Shown piece by piece: positions 5,358 to 6,464 of a stretch of 6,464 nt of DNA. Source of the DNA: Spirochaetales bacterium. GTDB taxonomy: Bacteria > Spirochaetota > Spirochaetia > DSM-27196 > PWMO01. The DNA is taken from positions 1-6,464 of the forward strand of contig SKLB01000192.1 in assembly GCA_007123465.1 (NCBI GenBank), read 5' to 3'. A program made the translations under genes and the position numbers. The notes beneath the pieces were generated by a model. The model saw only the letters and a list, made by a program, of their open reading frames with translations, ran no database searches and was not told the origin of the DNA. Within the stretch, counting starts at the first letter, position 1, and each line of letters starts with the position of its first letter.

Positions 5358-6296
5358 ATGAGCGTTCCAGTCTACCCCGATTTTTCCCCGTTAGAACTCT
5401 CGATGCGCGAAGACCTCATCCCGGTGCTGCGCTCGGCTCGATCCGGCGGCGTTGCCGACGGTGTCTCAGAGTTCACCTTTGCAGGGCTCTACCTGTTCCG
5501 CGAGCAGTACGGCTATCAGGTAGCGATGCTGCCCTCCGGCGAGCCGGTGGTAACCGGCAGTTATAATGAGGCGCCGTTCTTTCTGCTTCCGCTGGGCTTA
5601 CCGGATGACAGCGGGCTGCTGCAAGGGCTGTTCGAACACAGCTACCTCAAGAACCTGTCGCAGTCGGATGTAGAGCGCGCGCAACAGACCCTGTCCCCGT
5701 CCGGCTACGTTATAACCGAGGACCGTGACAACGCCGACTACCTCTACCTCACCTCGGATCTGGCCGACCTCCCCGGCAAGCGGTTTCACAAGAAGCGCAA
5801 CCACGTAAACGCATTCCGTTCCCACTACCAGCACGTTGAGCGCGCCATAGACCGCGAGACCGTGGCCGATGCGCAGCAGGTGCTGGAGACATGGCGCGAG
5901 GGACGCGACGACATTGCCGATTATCGCGCCTCGCGCGAAGCCCTCGAGCTGTACCGCGAGCTTGGTCTCTCGGGCATGGTGGTCTACGTTGATAACCACC
6001 CGGTAGCGTACACGCTCGGTGAACCGCTGCCCGCGGGTGACTCTTTTGTGATCCACTGCGAGAAGGCGATCGATGGCTACCGCGGCGCCTACCAGTACGT
6101 CAACAGCGCGTTTGCCGCCACGCTGGTGGATCGCTTCCGCTACATCAACCGCGAGCAGGACCTCGGCAATCCCGGACTGAGACAGGCCAAGATGACCTAC
6201 CGGCCGGCGGCGTTCGTAAACAAATACCGTGTCACAGCACCGGTATCACGCAAGCAGGCACCAGCGCTGAAGGAGCGCGCCAGCTGCACGGGTTGA
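5358..6296 (+). CDS. DUF2156 (LPG_synthase_C) aminoacyltransferase-like protein
   Basis: A 312-residue protein matching DUF2156, the phosphatidylglycerol lysyltransferase C-terminal family (PF09924), usually about 290-310 residues when free-standing. Diagnostic segments: DYLYLTSDLADLPGKRFHKK then RNHVNAF (127-153), and the C-terminal core AYQYVNSAF (244-252), YINREQDLGNPGLRQAKMTY (262-281) and NKYRV (288-292). In MprF this domain is a tandem GNAT fold that moves an amino acid from aminoacyl-tRNA to a membrane lipid. Residues 1-125 and 126-295 could be the two GNAT halves. No transmembrane segment or signal peptide is visible, so this is a soluble stand-alone version whose acceptor is unknown. 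It follows FapA by 39 bases on the same strand but has its own promoter and lacks a ribosome binding site. The last 18 residues (from 295) look like an unconserved tail. Family assignment is firm; function is not. Confidence 0.88.
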   Translation: MSVPVYPDFSPLELSMREDLIPVLRSARSGGVADGVSEFTFAGLYLFREQYGYQVAMLPSGEPVVTGSYNEAPFFLLPLGLPDDSGLLQGLFEHSYLKNLSQSDVERAQQTLSPSGYVITEDRDNADYLYLTSDLADLPGKRFHKKRNHVNAFRSHYQHVERAIDRETVADAQQVLETWREGRDDIADYRASREALELYRELGLSGMVVYVDNHPVAYTLGEPLPAGDSFVIHCEKAIDGYRGAYQYVNSAFAATLVDRFRYINREQDLGNPGLRQAKMTYRPAAFVNKYRVTAPVSRKQAPALKERASCTG

Positions 6297-6314
6297 GTCG
6301 GCACAATCCTGCGG

Positions 6315-6464
6315 TCAGTCTTGCGACAGTGCGGCTGATTCAGTATCCGCGCTCTCTGCCGCGGCGGTGGCACGGGTCAGAACCATCGTAGCAAACACGC
6401 TGGCCGCGTAGGTCCAGGCTGACGCCACGTAAGACGCCGGATGCACGTACTCACCCAGACCGCC
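6315..6464 (-). CDS. C-terminal 49 residues of a probable membrane protein (truncated by window edge)
   Basis: A minus-strand frame enters at base 6464 and stops at TGA 6317-6315. It reads GGLGEYVHPASYVASAWTYA, then a continuing hydrophobic stretch, giving one probable transmembrane helix at about residues 11-29, followed by RATAAAESADTESAALSQD as a short Ala/Ser/acidic cytoplasm-like tail. Third codon positions are mostly G or C, as in the other genes here, which supports it as coding. It converges on the DUF2156 gene with 18 bases between the stop codons, and no terminator hairpin is visible there. The family is not recognised. Because only the tail is visible, the call rests on frame openness, composition and the hydrophobic helix. 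Confidence 0.55.
   Translation of the reverse strand, partial: GGLGEYVHPASYVASAWTYAASVFATMVLTRATAAAESADTESAALSQD

Noticed and set aside
5598..6056. Minus-strand frame of 152 codons inside the DUF2156 gene
   Set aside because: It lies fully antisense to a gene with diagnostic conserved motifs and shows no ribosome binding site or recognisable domain.
6297..6314. Terminator between the converging genes
   Set aside because: The 18-base gap has no inverted repeat or T-run; termination must occur elsewhere or by another mechanism.
1..6464. tRNA, rRNA, CRISPR array, insertion sequence or attachment site
   Set aside because: No cloverleaf or rRNA-like stretch, no regularly spaced direct repeats, no transposase or integrase motifs and no terminal repeats were seen. 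Base composition is uniform across the genes, with no sign of recent transfer.

Overview
The window is high-GC bacterial DNA (GC well above 50% by eye) with dense gene packing and strong third-position G/C. It carries a YesN/YesM-type two-component pair next to a sugar-type periplasmic binding protein, a FapA (DUF342) protein, and a soluble DUF2156 protein. This combination fits a free-living, sugar-using spirochaete (Spirochaeta-like). The taxonomic guess is an inference from gene families only; no rRNA or other marker is present.

Layout. Minus strand, 3617 down to 1: a tightly packed operon of an AraC-type response regulator (1986-3617), a two-TM histidine kinase with an extracytoplasmic dCache sensor (196-1989), and the first 67 codons of a periplasmic-binding-protein-like gene (1-203, cut by the window edge). 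Adjacent genes overlap by 4 and 8 bases, which implies translational coupling. Plus strand, 3639 to 6296: a FapA/DUF342 beta-helix protein (3639-5318), then a 39-base gap holding a well-formed promoter, then a 312-residue DUF2156 aminoacyltransferase-like protein (5358-6296). At the right edge, a converging minus-strand frame (6315-6464) gives the C-terminal 49 residues of a probable membrane protein.

How the genes work together. The kinase senses a ligand outside the membrane, possibly through the binding protein translated right behind it, and phosphorylates Asp65 of the regulator. The regulator would then bind DNA through its C-terminal AraC domain, most likely to control carbohydrate transport or use beyond coordinate 1. 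The arrangement recalls the XylFII-LytS-YesN three-component xylose sensors of Firmicutes. FapA and the DUF2156 protein are not obviously part of that circuit, but FapA shares the intergenic control region with it.

The most striking feature is the 21-base gap between the two divergent start codons. A palindrome (GGTATTATACC, centre 3628) provides a -10 box in each direction. The two ATGs lie exactly 11 bases either side of its centre, and neither has a Shine-Dalgarno sequence. This looks like a mirror-symmetric bidirectional promoter making two nearly leaderless mRNAs. The DUF2156 gene has an independent promoter (TTGCCA, 17 bases, TATATT) whose predicted start site falls on its ATG, again without a ribosome binding site. 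The operon-internal binding-protein gene, by contrast, has a clear GGAG site.
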